Positions 6,870 through 15,244 of a DNA stretch of 44,212 nt are shown one piece after another. A model generated the notes under the pieces. The model saw only the letters and a list, made by a program, of their open reading frames with translations. It was not told the DNA's origin and searched no databases. Every line of letters starts with the position of its first letter. Positions within the stretch are counted from its first letter, which is position 1. The stretch is from Bordetella parapertussis (GTDB lineage: Bacteria; Pseudomonadota; Gammaproteobacteria; Burkholderiales; SG8-39): the NCBI GenBank assembly GCA_945862265.1, contig CAMAXP010000039.1, forward strand, positions 1 to 44,212, in the 5' to 3' direction. The position numbers and the translations under genes were made by a program.

Positions 6870-8164
6870 ACCCCGAACTGCGCCGCAACCTCTGGCTCGA
6901 ACTCACTCTGCACCGGCTGGTGGCCGGGCCGGTGGCCCTCGGCCTCGTGTTTGCGCTGGTCTACAACCTGAGCGGCCCGGAACGGGTCGGTCCTCTCGCG
7001 GTGACTGCGGTGAGCCTGTTCATTGCGTTTGCGCTCTGGGGCGCGGTGCAGGCGGGCGATGCCGTGCAGGGCGAGGTGCGGACGCGCACCTGGGATGGGC
7101 AGCGCATGTCGGCGCTCGAGCCGTGGGCCATGACCTGGGGCAAGCTCGCGGGCGCGCCGGCCTTTGCATGGTACGGCTGCGGTTACTGCCTCGTGGCGTA
7201 CCTGTTCGTGTCGCCGGATGTGAGCGCGCCGAAGATTGCGCTGTTCATGCTTGCGGGCATGGTCCTGTTGGCGGCGGTGTCGCTGATCGGCAGCATTGTC
7301 GCCGGCCGCAAGGCGGTGGCGCGCCGATCGTCCACGGCATGGGTGATGGGCGTCGCGCTGGTGTTCGTCGGGCCATGGATGTCGGCGCTGACGGTGAGCG
7401 ATGCGGAGATCGCCTGGTGGGGCCGCAGCTGGGTGCGGATTGATTTCCTCCTTGGCTCGACGCTGCTGTTTGCGGCGTGGGCGGTGTTCGGGGCGCATCG
7501 CCTGATGTGCCAGGAGTTGCGCGTGCGGACCCTGCCGTGGGCCTGGGTGGCGTTCCTGCTGTTTGTCACCGCTTACGTATCGGGCTACGGGATCCGGCCC
7601 GAAGATACGCTCGGGCAGAAGGTGAACGTCCTGCTGATCGCGGGACTGGTGATGTCGATGGTGACGATCTACCCGCTGCTGTTTTCCGAGGGAAGCGGGG
7701 CGATGGCAGTGCGGCGGCTGGTGCTCCGCTTTGCGGCGCGCGACCATCGCCGCCTGCTTGAGGAAACGCCGCTGTGGCCGGTGTCGCTCGTCCTGGCCTT
7801 CGTGTTCTGCGCGCTGACCGTGGCCGTGGTGGGGGTCGGCGGCAGCGACAGCGGCATTATTCGCGGCGTGGTGCTTGCCCCCGTGCCGCTGGTCCTGTTG
7901 GCGGTGCGCGACACCGCGCTGTACATGGTCTTCGCGCTCGCCCGTCAGCCGCGTCGCGCGGCGACGGCGACGATTTTCTACCTGCTGCTGCTCTACTGGC
8001 TGGTGCCGATGCTGCTGAATGCAGCAGGAGCGAAGGGCATCGCCGACCTGGTCCTGCCGCCGTTCTGGGAGCGGCCCGGGTTTGCGGCTGCGGTGGCCGC
8101 GGTGCAGGCGGCAGCGGTCGTGGCGGTGTCAGCGTGGCGCTGGCGCAAAAATTACGGGAGCTGA
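6866..8164 (+). CDS. ABC transporter permease, multi-pass
   Basis: A 432-residue membrane protein with about ten hydrophobic segments, for example residues 18-35, 43-60, 93-150, 160-180, 203-232, 245-262, 302-345 and 365-425. It is the membrane partner of the ATPase just upstream, whose stop codon its GTG start overlaps. It is longer than a standard six-helix ABC-2 permease and I did not recognise a specific subfamily. The next gene starts four bases after its stop, so the three genes from 5943 probably form one operon. Substrate and direction of transport are unknown. Confidence 0.85.
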   Translation: MNPELRRNLWLELTLHRLVAGPVALGLVFALVYNLSGPERVGPLAVTAVSLFIAFALWGAVQAGDAVQGEVRTRTWDGQRMSALEPWAMTWGKLAGAPAFAWYGCGYCLVAYLFVSPDVSAPKIALFMLAGMVLLAAVSLIGSIVAGRKAVARRSSTAWVMGVALVFVGPWMSALTVSDAEIAWWGRSWVRIDFLLGSTLLFAAWAVFGAHRLMCQELRVRTLPWAWVAFLLFVTAYVSGYGIRPEDTLGQKVNVLLIAGLVMSMVTIYPLLFSEGSGAMAVRRLVLRFAARDHRRLLEETPLWPVSLVLAFVFCALTVAVVGVGGSDSGIIRGVVLAPVPLVLLAVRDTALYMVFALARQPRRAATATIFYLLLLYWLVPMLLNAAGAKGIADLVLPPFWERPGFAAAVAAVQAAAVVAVSAWRWRKNYGS

Positions 8165-8168
8165 AAGC

Positions 8169-8918
8169 ATGGGTGTAGGCGCATTGATCATCGGCGACGA
8201 GATCCTCGTCGGCAAGCGGCAGGACAAGCATTTCAGCGTGCTGGTGGCGGCGCTGGCCAAGCGCGGCATGCGGCTTTCGTTCTGCGAGTACGTTGCGGAT
8301 GACCCGCCGCGGCTGACCGAAACCCTGAAGCGCACGTTTGCTTCGGGGGATGTCGTGTTCAGCTATGGCGGGATAGGCGCGACGCCGGACGACCACACGC
8401 GGCAGTGCGCGGGGAACGCGCTCGGCCTGCCGCTGGCGCTACATCCTGAAGCCGAGGCGGAGATCCGTGGGCGCTTTGGCGCAGAGACCACGCAGCAACG
8501 GCTGAAGATGGGGGCGTTCCCGGTGGGCTCGGAGATCATTCCGAACCCCGTTAACCGGATCGCGGGGTTTTCGATCCGCAACCACCACTTCGTGCCCGGC
8601 TTCCCGCAGATGGCCTGGCCGATGGTCGAGTGGGTGCTCGACGAACGCTACCGCCACCTCCACAACACCGGGGCGCTCAAGGAAGAGTCGATCGTTGTGT
8701 TCGAGGCAGGCGAGGGCAACCTCGCCGACCTGATGTATGCGATCGAGGCGAAGTGGAAGAAGCTGAAACTGTTTTCGCTGCCCACGATGGGACAGGACGG
8801 TAGCCGCGGTCACATCGAGCTCGGGGTGCGGGGCGACCCCGACGAGGTGAAGGCCGCCATGGATGAGATCCGCGCCGAGATCACCCGCCGCGGCCACCCG
8901 TTCAGGGAAACCCTGTAG
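8169..8918 (+). CDS. Molybdopterin-binding (MoaB/MogA, CinA N-terminal) domain protein
   Basis: A 249-residue protein of the MoCF_biosynth family. It opens with GALIIGDEILVGKRQDKH and has the pterin-site loop FSYGGIGATPDDHT at about residues 64-77, as in the N-terminal domain of CinA. The CinA C-terminal deamidase domain is missing, so it should not be called a full CinA. These proteins bind molybdopterin-like or nucleotide ligands; in this short form the activity is unproven. It sits four bases after the permease stop and ends before a strong terminator. The molybdenum enzyme 2.3 kb away is suggestive but not evidence of a link. Confidence 0.88.
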   Translation: MGVGALIIGDEILVGKRQDKHFSVLVAALAKRGMRLSFCEYVADDPPRLTETLKRTFASGDVVFSYGGIGATPDDHTRQCAGNALGLPLALHPEAEAEIRGRFGAETTQQRLKMGAFPVGSEIIPNPVNRIAGFSIRNHHFVPGFPQMAWPMVEWVLDERYRHLHNTGALKEESIVVFEAGEGNLADLMYAIEAKWKKLKLFSLPTMGQDGSRGHIELGVRGDPDEVKAAMDEIRAEITRRGHPFRETL

Positions 8919-8927
8919 CCCAAAAAC

Positions 8928-8952
8928 AAACCCCCGCCGGAGCGGGGGGTTG
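8928..8952. terminator. Terminator between the convergent MoaB-like and phasin genes
   Basis: Perfect seven-base stem CCCCCGC / GCGGGGG (8931-8937 and 8942-8948) with a four-base CGGA loop. An A-rich stretch lies on the left but there is only a short T tract on the right, so it probably works best for the minus-strand phasin transcript. Confidence 0.7.
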
Positions 8953-8957
8953 AGCGC

Positions 8958-9491
8958 TTACGCCGCTTTTTTCGCTTTGGCGAAGCCTTTCACCGTTTCC
9001 GTCGCGGCCGAGACGTTCGCTTCCGTCGCCTGCTTGGCGGCTTTGGCGAACGTGTCGTAGGCCGAGTTGGCGGCCGACAGCATCGACTTCACTGCGGCAA
9101 CGCCGACATCGGAGCCGGCCGGGGCGTTCTTGCTCGCCTCGTCCAGCAGGGACACGAAGTTCTGGTTCAGTTCGGAGGCTTTCGTCTCGGCGAACTTCGA
9201 CAGTTCGGTGTTGGCTTCCACGGCAACCGCGTAGACGCTCTTCGAGTAGGCAACGGCCTTCTCGACGGCGGGCTGCGCGAGGGTCTGCTGCAGGGAGATG
9301 AGTTCCTGCACGTCTTTCGCACCGGCGAGGGCGCGGGTGTTGGTCATCGCGTCCTCGAAGAACGACTTGAGGGCGGACGTCTGCAGGCCGGCCAGCTTTT
9401 CCATCGCGGCGAACTGCGCAGCGGCGATCGACAGGGCGGCGTCGACGTTGGTCTTGTTGGCGGCGGTGATTTGCTCGGGCGTAACGTGCAT
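8958..9491 (-). CDS. Phasin family protein (PHA granule-associated)
   Basis: A 177-residue alanine-rich, largely helical protein of the Phasin_2 family. Such proteins coat polyhydroxyalkanoate granules and control their size. Family features are the opening PEQITAANKTNVDAAL, repeated amphipathic heptads (LAGLQTSALKSFFEDAM), SLLDEASKNAPAGSDV and a lysine-rich tail ending AKAKKAA. The ATG at 9491 follows GAGGAG; an upstream in-frame ATG at 9611 would add 40 unphasin-like residues and lie upstream of the promoter, so it was rejected. A well-formed promoter and an 80-90 base leader suggest high expression. No PHA synthase gene lies in the window. Confidence 0.93.
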   Translation of the reverse strand: MHVTPEQITAANKTNVDAALSIAAAQFAAMEKLAGLQTSALKSFFEDAMTNTRALAGAKDVQELISLQQTLAQPAVEKAVAYSKSVYAVAVEANTELSKFAETKASELNQNFVSLLDEASKNAPAGSDVGVAAVKSMLSAANSAYDTFAKAAKQATEANVSAATETVKGFAKAKKAA

Positions 9492-9580
9492 GGTGGACTC
9501 CTCAGTAGGTTGGGTCAGTGTGTTTCTGCTGCAATTCGGTTCAAGGTCCTGCGACTGCTTTGTGCATCGCAACAATTGAA

Positions 9581-9608
9581 ATTCTAGCAGAATGGTGCAG
9601 TGCGTCAA
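9581..9608 (-). promoter_or_regulatory. Sigma-70 promoter of the phasin gene
   Basis: TTGACG (9603-9608) and TAGAAT (9581-9586) on the minus strand, separated by 16 bases. It is one of the best promoter matches in the window and gives a 5' leader of roughly 80-90 bases before the phasin start. Confidence 0.6.
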
Positions 9609-9646
9609 CACTTTTTTCAGATCCGGATAACTGACTGATATTCAAG

Positions 9647-9652
9647 TATAAT
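9647..9652 (+). promoter_or_regulatory. Candidate -10 element for the EamA transporter genes
   Basis: A perfect TATAAT 32 bases before the proposed TTG start of the first EamA gene, in A/T-rich DNA. No convincing -35 was found at the usual distance. Confidence 0.4.
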
Positions 9653-9684
9653 AATCTCAACAATCAAGAATAAATGGATGGTTA

Positions 9685-10593
9685 TTGAGCACTCCGTTTG
9701 AAACTGCCCGGATGGGTCCGGCTTCGGGTCCCTCGCCGGGCACCGGGTTCGCGATACCCGCCTTGTTTGTGTTCCTTTGGAGCTCGGGGTTCATCGGCGC
9801 CAAGTACGGCCTGCCCTACTGCGGGCCGCTGACTTATCTCGCTCTGCGCTATGGCTGCGTCGTGCTCCTCATGCTGCCGGTCTGCTGGTTCGCCCGGGCG
9901 GCGTGGCCCACAAGTCCAAGAGAGGCCGGCCATGTCCTCGTCGCCGGCGCGCTGATCCAGGCGGGCTATCTCGGCGGTGTGTTTGTCGCCATCAGCCTCG
10001 GCATGCCGGCGGGCGTGGCGGCGCTGATCGTCGGCCTGCAGCCGATCCTCACGGCCTTCCTCTCGGAGCACATGGTCGACGAGCGTGCCACGCGCAGGCA
10101 GTGGATCGGGCTTGCGCTGGGGTTTATCGGGGTGATGACCGTGGTCTGGGACAAGATGACCCTTGGCGCCGTGACCTGGGGCGGCGCCCTGTCGGCAACG
10201 GTCGGGTTGTTGTCGATCACCCTGGGAACCCTTTACCAGAAGCGCTATTGCGCGCGCGTGGACATGCGCACCAACTCCGCGTTGCAGTTCACCTCCGCGC
10301 TGGTGGTGACCGCGCCGTTGGCCTTCATGTTCGAGTCGTTCAACGTGCAGTGGACGCTGCCGTTCGCCCTGGCGCTCGGGTGGATGGTGTTCGGCCTTTC
10401 GCTGGGGGCCGTGTTCCTGCTCTTTTCGCTCATCCGTCGCGGCGCGGCCACGGCCGTGGTGAGCCTGATCTACCTGTGCCCGCCGGTGACCGCGATCCTC
10501 GCGTGGCTCGCCTTCGGCGAAGCCTATACGCTGTGGGCTGCGCTCGGCATGGGCATCACCGTGGCCGGGGTCTGGCTCGTAACCAAGGCATGA
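9685..10593 (+). CDS. EamA/DMT-family transporter, first of three
   Basis: A 302-residue, ten-helix drug/metabolite transporter with two EamA repeats (about residues 22-150 and 168-300). The first helix reads LFVFLWSSGFIGAKYG, and a LSEHMVDERATRRQWIGLALGFIGV-type junction closes repeat one. The start is uncertain: TTG at 9685 gives the full frame, while ATG at 9712 would remove nine residues; neither has a good ribosome site. An ATG at 9674 opens only a four-codon frame (MDGY). The substrate is unknown; relatives export amino acids, metabolites or toxic compounds. The second EamA gene starts four bases after this stop. Confidence 0.88.
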   Translation: MSTPFETARMGPASGPSPGTGFAIPALFVFLWSSGFIGAKYGLPYCGPLTYLALRYGCVVLLMLPVCWFARAAWPTSPREAGHVLVAGALIQAGYLGGVFVAISLGMPAGVAALIVGLQPILTAFLSEHMVDERATRRQWIGLALGFIGVMTVVWDKMTLGAVTWGGALSATVGLLSITLGTLYQKRYCARVDMRTNSALQFTSALVVTAPLAFMFESFNVQWTLPFALALGWMVFGLSLGAVFLLFSLIRRGAATAVVSLIYLCPPVTAILAWLAFGEAYTLWAALGMGITVAGVWLVTKA

Positions 10594-10597
10594 CCGG

Positions 10598-11503
10598 ATG
10601 ACCGGCCCCCCCCGCACCGGCGACGTGCTCCCCAAGTCGCTGTACTCGATGCTCGCCGCGCTCACGCTGATCTGGGGATTCAACTGGACGGTGATGAAGG
10701 TGGTGATCACCGAAGTGCCGCCGTGGTTCTTCCGCAGCCTGTGCTTCCTCGCGGCCTTTGCCGGCTTGCTGGCCATCGCGCGGGCGCGCAGCCTCGCGGT
10801 GCGCGTGCCCGCGGGCCAGTGGGGCCGCATCGCGCTGATCGCATTCTTCACGGTGTCGCTGCAGAACTTCTTCCTGATGCTCGCGATCCCTTTGCTGCCT
10901 TCGGGACGCGTCGCGATCCTGCAGTACACGATGCCCGCATGGAGCGTGCTGCTGTCGTGGCTGGTGCTGGGCGAGGCGCTGACGCTGCGTCGCATGGTGG
11001 GCGTTGCGCTCGGCAGTGCCGGCGTGCTGGTGCTGATCTTCAAGGATGCCGGGCAGTTCAACGGCGAGGTTGCCGGCGTGCTGCTGATGCTCTGCTCGGC
11101 ACTGGTCTGGGCGGTCGGGACCATCCTGCAGAAGAGGTTGCCGGTCGACCTGCCGATTGCGTCCTTCACCGCCTGGGTGGGCCTGGTGGGCGGCATCCCG
11201 ATCTTCGCGCTGTCGTTCGTCTTCGAGCGCGACAAGGTGCTTGCGCTGCACTCGGTGAGCCTCTGGCCCGCGCTCGGGGTGCTCTACAACATGGTCCTCG
11301 TGTTCATCTTCGGCTGGTGGGCCTGGACCAAGATCGTGGACCGCGCCCCGGCCGGCGTCGCGGGGCTGTCGTCGCTGATGATCCCGGTCGTGGGCGTATT
11401 CAGCGGCATGCTGTTCCTCGGCGAAGTGCCGGCCTGGCAGGACTATGCCGCGCTCCTTTTCGTGACCGCGGCGATCGCCACGGTCATCATTCCAGAGCGA
11501 TGA
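10598..11503 (+). CDS. EamA/DMT-family transporter, second of three
   Basis: A 301-residue transporter with two EamA repeats. It shares its helix-one motif WGFNWTVMKV with the third copy ([10 protein letters not shown]), and IPLLPSGRVAILQYTMPAWSV aligns with [19 protein letters not shown]. It is closer to the third copy than to the first. The ATG lies four bases after the first gene's stop, and its own stop overlaps the start of the third gene (ATGA). A run of eight C residues covers codons 3-6. The substrate cannot be predicted. Confidence 0.92.
   Translation: MTGPPRTGDVLPKSLYSMLAALTLIWGFNWTVMKVVITEVPPWFFRSLCFLAAFAGLLAIARARSLAVRVPAGQWGRIALIAFFTVSLQNFFLMLAIPLLPSGRVAILQYTMPAWSVLLSWLVLGEALTLRRMVGVALGSAGVLVLIFKDAGQFNGEVAGVLLMLCSALVWAVGTILQKRLPVDLPIASFTAWVGLVGGIPIFALSFVFERDKVLALHSVSLWPALGVLYNMVLVFIFGWWAWTKIVDRAPAGVAGLSSLMIPVVGVFSGMLFLGEVPAWQDYAALLFVTAAIATVIIPER
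10606..10613. repeat. Poly-C tract (C8) at the start of the second EamA gene
   Basis: Eight consecutive C residues immediately after the start of the second transporter gene, where loss or gain of one base would shift the frame. It is in frame in this sequence. Runs of seven or eight C/G also occur by chance in such GC-rich DNA. Confidence 0.5.
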
Positions 11504-12399
11504 AGCCGACCAACGAGCAGCAGATCCCCCGGTCGCTGTGGTGGACCCTCGCGGGCCTCACCTTCGCGTGGGGGTTCAACTGGACCGCGATGAAGGTGGC
11601 GCTCGCGGACTTCACGCCCTGGACGTTCCGCACGCTGTGCATCGTACTGGGATCGTTGCTGCTCTTCGTGGTGGCCCGCGCAGCAGGCAACGACCTGCGC
11701 GTGCCGAGGAGTGCATGGTGGCGCCTTGCGGTGCTCGCCTTCTTCAATGTCACCTGCTGGAACATGATGATCGCGTTCGGCCTCACGATGATCCCGTCGG
11801 GCCGCACGGCGATCCTGGCCTTTACGATGCCGATCCTTTCCGTGCCGCTCTCGGCGTGGCTGCTTGGCGAGCGGATCACGGCGAGGAAGATCGGCGCGCT
11901 GGCCCTCGGCATGGCCGGCATGGCGCTGCTGCTGGGCGAGGAGTTCGCCACGCTCGGGCACTCGCCGCTGGGGGCGCTGCTCGCCCTTGGAGCTGCATTC
12001 ACCTGGGCGATCGGCACGGTGCTGCAGAAGCGCTGGCCGCTCGGCCTGCCGATGGGCACCTTCACCGCGTGGACCATGCTGCTGGGGGGGGTGCCCGTGA
12101 TCCTCGGCACGCTGGTCTTCGACCGGGGGACGTGGCATCCGGTGGGTACTGCCGCGTGGCTCGCGCTTGCATATAACGTAGTGGTTGCCTTCGCCTTCGC
12201 CTACTGGGCGTGGTTCAAGATCGCCTCGACCGTGTCGGTGACGGTGTCCTCGATCAGCGTGTTGTCGGTGCCTATTGTCGGCGTGCTGTGCGGGTTCGTG
12301 TTTCTCGGGGAACGGCCCAGCCTGATGGAATACGGTGCGCTGGTCTGCGTGGTGCTGGCCGTGCTGGCCGTCAACCTGCCGGAGCGGGCGCGGCAATAG
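11500..12399 (+). CDS. EamA/DMT-family transporter, third of three
   Basis: A 299-residue, ten-helix transporter. The ATG at 11500 overlaps the preceding stop as ATGA, so translation is probably coupled. It has two EamA repeats at about residues 15-145 and 155-295, with the conserved [12 protein letters not shown] segment shared with the second copy (LVWAVGTILQKR). The tandem arrangement and similarity suggest a local duplication followed by divergence. Its 3' end overlaps the end of the convergent gluQRS gene by 29 bases. Substrate unknown. Confidence 0.92.
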   Translation: MKPTNEQQIPRSLWWTLAGLTFAWGFNWTAMKVALADFTPWTFRTLCIVLGSLLLFVVARAAGNDLRVPRSAWWRLAVLAFFNVTCWNMMIAFGLTMIPSGRTAILAFTMPILSVPLSAWLLGERITARKIGALALGMAGMALLLGEEFATLGHSPLGALLALGAAFTWAIGTVLQKRWPLGLPMGTFTAWTMLLGGVPVILGTLVFDRGTWHPVGTAAWLALAYNVVVAFAFAYWAWFKIASTVSVTVSSISVLSVPIVGVLCGFVFLGERPSLMEYGALVCVVLAVLAVNLPERARQ

Positions 12400-13264
12400 C
12401 GCGGGCTTTCGGCAGGCGCGCGCTATCCCAGTGCGCGATGCCCCATGCGACGAGTTCCTTCGCGGGCGCAGCCCGCAGTGCTGCAGGGGGGGCGTGCCCC
12501 AGGAACGCGAGGGCTGCAGCAATGGCCGCGGGCCCGGCGGCTTGGGCTTCGGTCTGTTTGGAAAGCTTTTCGCCCGCCGGATTCACGGCCACCGGCAGGT
12601 GCAGGTAGGTCGGGGTAGGCAGCCCAAGCAGGCGCTGCAGGTGGATCTGCCGGGCGGTGGAGTCGAGCAGGTCCGCGCCCCGCACGATGTCGGTGATGCC
12701 CTGCGCGGCGTCGTCGACGACCACGGCAAGCTGGTAGGCAAAGTACCCGTCGGCGCGAAACAGCACGAAGTCCCCGACCTCACGCCCCAACGACTGGGCG
12801 ATCCGGCCCTGCAAGCGGTCTTCGACCTCGATCATTGCGCCTTCGGTACGCACGCGCCAGGCGCGCTCCGTACGGCCGCTCGCCAGCCCGTGGCGGCAGG
12901 TGCCGGGGTAGATACGCGCCCCGTCGGGCGCGAGGGCGGAGTCGGCGATTTCCTTGCGCGTGCAGCCGCAGGGGTAGGCGTGTCCCGCGGCCCGGAGCCG
13001 GTCGAGCGCATCCTTGTAGAACGCCTTGCGCCGGCTTTGCACTTCGACCGCCCCGTCCCATTCGAACCCGCAGTGTTCGAGCGTGGCGAGGATCGAAACC
13101 GCGGCGCCTGGTTGCGTGCGCGGTTCGTCCACGTCCTCGAGGCGCACCATCCAGCGTCCCCCCCGGGCGCGGGCATCGAGGTAGCTGCCGAGCGCGGCGA
13201 CGAGGGAGCCGAAATGCAGCGGCCCGGTGGGCGAGGGAGCGAAGCGGCCGGCGGGTGTGTTCAC
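12371..13264 (-). CDS. gluQRS: Glutamyl-Q tRNA(Asp) synthetase
   Basis: A 297-residue truncated glutamyl-tRNA synthetase paralogue that attaches glutamate to the queuosine base of tRNA-Asp. It has the class I signature [15 protein letters not shown] (HIGH-like at residues 17-20), RLEDVDEPR, zinc-binding cysteines C99, C101 and C123, and a KMSKS-like KLSKQ at 233-237. The anticodon-binding domain of true GluRS is missing, as expected. I chose the GTG start because it immediately precedes the conserved motif; an in-frame ATG at 13306 would add 14 residues and overlap the divergent thioredoxin gene. It converges with, and overlaps by 29 bases, the third EamA gene. Confidence 0.93.
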   Translation of the reverse strand: MNTPAGRFAPSPTGPLHFGSLVAALGSYLDARARGGRWMVRLEDVDEPRTQPGAAVSILATLEHCGFEWDGAVEVQSRRKAFYKDALDRLRAAGHAYPCGCTRKEIADSALAPDGARIYPGTCRHGLASGRTERAWRVRTEGAMIEVEDRLQGRIAQSLGREVGDFVLFRADGYFAYQLAVVVDDAAQGITDIVRGADLLDSTARQIHLQRLLGLPTPTYLHLPVAVNPAGEKLSKQTEAQAAGPAAIAAALAFLGHAPPAALRAAPAKELVAWGIAHWDSARLPKARAIAAPAPAG

Positions 13265-13299
13265 AGTAGTACCATTATGCTTTCCAAAAAGGAGCCAGC

Positions 13300-13689
13300 A
13301 TGGCAACGGTCGAACTTACCAAGGAAAACTTCGAGCAGGTCGTCACCGGCAATCCCATGGTGGTGGTCGATTTCTGGGCGCCGTGGTGCGGCCCGTGCCG
13401 GGGCTTCGCGCCCATCTTCGAGCAGGCGTCCGACGCCCACGAGGACATCGTCTTTGCGAAGGTGAACACCGAGGAGGAGCAGGAGATCGCCGCGGCCTTC
13501 AGCATCCGCTCGATCCCGACGCTGATGGTGTTCCGCGAGAAGGTGGTCCTGTACTCCCAGGCCGGTGCGCTGCCGGCGGGCGAGTTCGGCGAGCTCATCG
13601 CCAAGGCGAAGGAAGTGGACATGGAGCAGGTTCGCAAGGAAATCGCGGCTCGCGGCGAGGAAGGTGACGAGGCGGGCGGCGCGGCCTAG
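13300..13689 (+). CDS. Thioredoxin family protein
   Basis: A 129-residue thioredoxin-fold protein with the active site WCGPC (residues 29-33) and the cis-proline loop [11 protein letters not shown]. It is about 20 residues longer than standard TrxA because of a charged C-terminal tail ([14 protein letters not shown]). It has no signal peptide, so it should act as a cytoplasmic disulfide reductant, possibly served by the TrxB encoded at 36.6-37.6 kb. The ATG is preceded by AAGGAG. It is divergent from gluQRS with only 35 bases between, and the pirin gene follows in the same direction after about 40 bases. Confidence 0.94.
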   Translation: MATVELTKENFEQVVTGNPMVVVDFWAPWCGPCRGFAPIFEQASDAHEDIVFAKVNTEEEQEIAAAFSIRSIPTLMVFREKVVLYSQAGALPAGEFGELIAKAKEVDMEQVRKEIAARGEEGDEAGGAA

Positions 13690-13728
13690 GCCGCGACGCT
13701 CGCGCGCGGCACTACAGGAGTCATGGCC

Positions 13729-14424
13729 ATGCAAGAGATCCGCAAGAGCAAAGACCGCGGCTACGCCGACCACGGCTGGCTGCGCTCCTTCCACACCTTT
13801 TCGTTCGCCGACTACTACGACCCCGGGCACATGGGGTTCGGGCCGCTGCGCGTGATCAACGAGGACCGGATCAATCCGGACAAGGGGTTCGGCACGCACG
13901 GGCACCGCGACATGGAGATCATCAGCTACGTGCTCGACGGCGAGCTCGCGCACAAGGACTCCATGGGCAACGGTTCGAGCATCGTTCCCGGGGACGTGCA
14001 GCGCATGAGCGCCGGCAGCGGCGTGCGCCACAGCGAGTTCAACCATGCGAAGTCGGTCACCCATTTCCTGCAGATCTGGATCGAGCCGAACGAGCTTGGC
14101 ATTGAGCCCGGCTACGAGCAAAAGCATTTCGACGCCGCGTCCAAACGTGGCCAGCTGCGCCTGATTGCATCTTCCGACGCCAGGGATGGGTCGGTGAAGA
14201 TCCACCAGGACGCGAGCCTGTATGCCGCGCTGGTCGACGGCGCCGAAAAGGTGACGCATGTGCTGGCCGCCGGCCGCCGTGCCTATGTCCACGTGGCGCT
14301 CGGCAAGGTGACCGTGAACGGCACGCCGCTCGAGGCGGGCGACGCGATGAAGATTTCCAGCGCAGGGCCGGTGGTGCTCGAGCAGGGCGCCGGCGCCGAA
14401 GTCCTCCTTTTCGACCTTGCCTAG
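13729..14424 (+). CDS. Pirin family protein
   Basis: A 231-residue bicupin of the pirin family. The N-terminal cupin carries the metal ligands H57 and H59 (GTHGHRDMEI) and H101 and E103 (VRHSEFNH), all present. Pirins bind iron, and some, such as E. coli YhhW, oxidise quercetin; others act as redox sensors, so the reaction here is not fixed. Two ATGs lie six bases apart; the second (13729) is eight bases from AGGAG and was preferred to the one at 13723, which is only two bases from it. It follows the thioredoxin-like gene and may be co-transcribed. Confidence 0.92.
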   Translation: MQEIRKSKDRGYADHGWLRSFHTFSFADYYDPGHMGFGPLRVINEDRINPDKGFGTHGHRDMEIISYVLDGELAHKDSMGNGSSIVPGDVQRMSAGSGVRHSEFNHAKSVTHFLQIWIEPNELGIEPGYEQKHFDAASKRGQLRLIASSDARDGSVKIHQDASLYAALVDGAEKVTHVLAAGRRAYVHVALGKVTVNGTPLEAGDAMKISSAGPVVLEQGAGAEVLLFDLA

Positions 14425-14623
14425 GAAATAAAATCGTGGCGGCATGAACCACCGGGACTCGGCTGGTCACGAAGGCCTGGTTGGTCGCGGCGGGGTGCAC
14501 GGCCTGCAGTTGTGAGCAGCCCGGCCAGGGCATCCTCGCCCACGCTGCCCGCGCCTCCGAACTAGGGGTTCCGGGGCTTTCGGCCGCGTGGCCGTATCGC
14601 GGGCTGTTAAACTGCGGCCCGCC
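14425..14623. other. Intergenic region between pirin and purN
   Basis: About 200 bases with no recognisable gene, tRNA or strong terminator. A TTAAACT word at 14607-14613 may be a -10 element for purN, placing the transcript start only a few bases before its ATG. Confidence 0.5.
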
Positions 14624-15244
14624 ATGTCCATCACCCTCCTCATCTCCGGTCGCGGCAGCAACATGCAGGCGATCCTCGACGCCGGCCTGCCGGTGTCTGC
14701 CGTGATCAGCAACCGGCCGGAAGCGGCCGGGCTTGCCATCGCCGCGGCCCGGGGCGTGAAGACCGCGGTCGTGCGCAGCAAGGATTACGGGACGCGCGAG
14801 GGGTTCGATGCCGCGCTGGCCGCGGAGATCGCGCGCCACGAGTCGAAGGCCGTGGTGCTGGCCGGCTTCATGCGCATGCTGACCCCGCGATTCGTTGAAC
14901 GCTATGCCGACCGGCTGGTCAATATCCATCCGTCGCTGCTGCCTTCGTTCACCGGGCTCCATACCCACGAACGGGCGCTTGCCGCCGGCGTGAAGCTGCA
15001 TGGCTGCACGGTGCATTTCGTCACCGCAGAACTGGACCACGGCCCGATCATTGCGCAGGCCGCCGTCCCGGTCCTCGACGGTGATATAGCCGAAAGCCTT
15101 GCCGCGCGCGTGCTGCGCCAGGAACACCTCCTTTACCCGCGGGCCGTGCGTTGGCTCCTCGAGGGAAAGCTCGTCATCGAAAGCGGGACCGTCCGCGTCA
15201 AGGAAGCCAATGCGCTCCAGTATTCTTTTTCTGACCAGCCTTAG
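14624..15244 (+). CDS. purN: Phosphoribosylglycinamide formyltransferase
   Basis: A 206-residue GART enzyme that transfers a formyl group from 10-formyltetrahydrofolate to GAR in the third step of purine synthesis. The phosphate-binding start LISGRGSNMQAI, the catalytic triad N100, H102 and D138 (LVNIHPSLLPSF and ELDHGPII) and HGCTVHFV are all intact. Length is normal. The ATG at 14624 was chosen because MSITLLISGRGSN is the expected N-terminus. Its last 35 bases overlap the next gene, which begins an apparent operon with a DUF3108 protein and an rRNA methyltransferase; purM is not nearby. Confidence 0.97.
   Translation: MSITLLISGRGSNMQAILDAGLPVSAVISNRPEAAGLAIAAARGVKTAVVRSKDYGTREGFDAALAAEIARHESKAVVLAGFMRMLTPRFVERYADRLVNIHPSLLPSFTGLHTHERALAAGVKLHGCTVHFVTAELDHGPIIAQAAVPVLDGDIAESLAARVLRQEHLLYPRAVRWLLEGKLVIESGTVRVKEANALQYSFSDQP

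Noticed and set aside
8169..8918. Calling the molybdopterin-binding protein CinA (competence/damage-inducible)
   Set aside because: Only the N-terminal MoCF domain is present; the C-terminal deamidase domain is missing.
14425..14623. Possible tRNA or small RNA between pirin and purN
   Set aside because: No T-arm, acceptor stem or other tRNA feature could be built, and no terminator-like hairpin follows.
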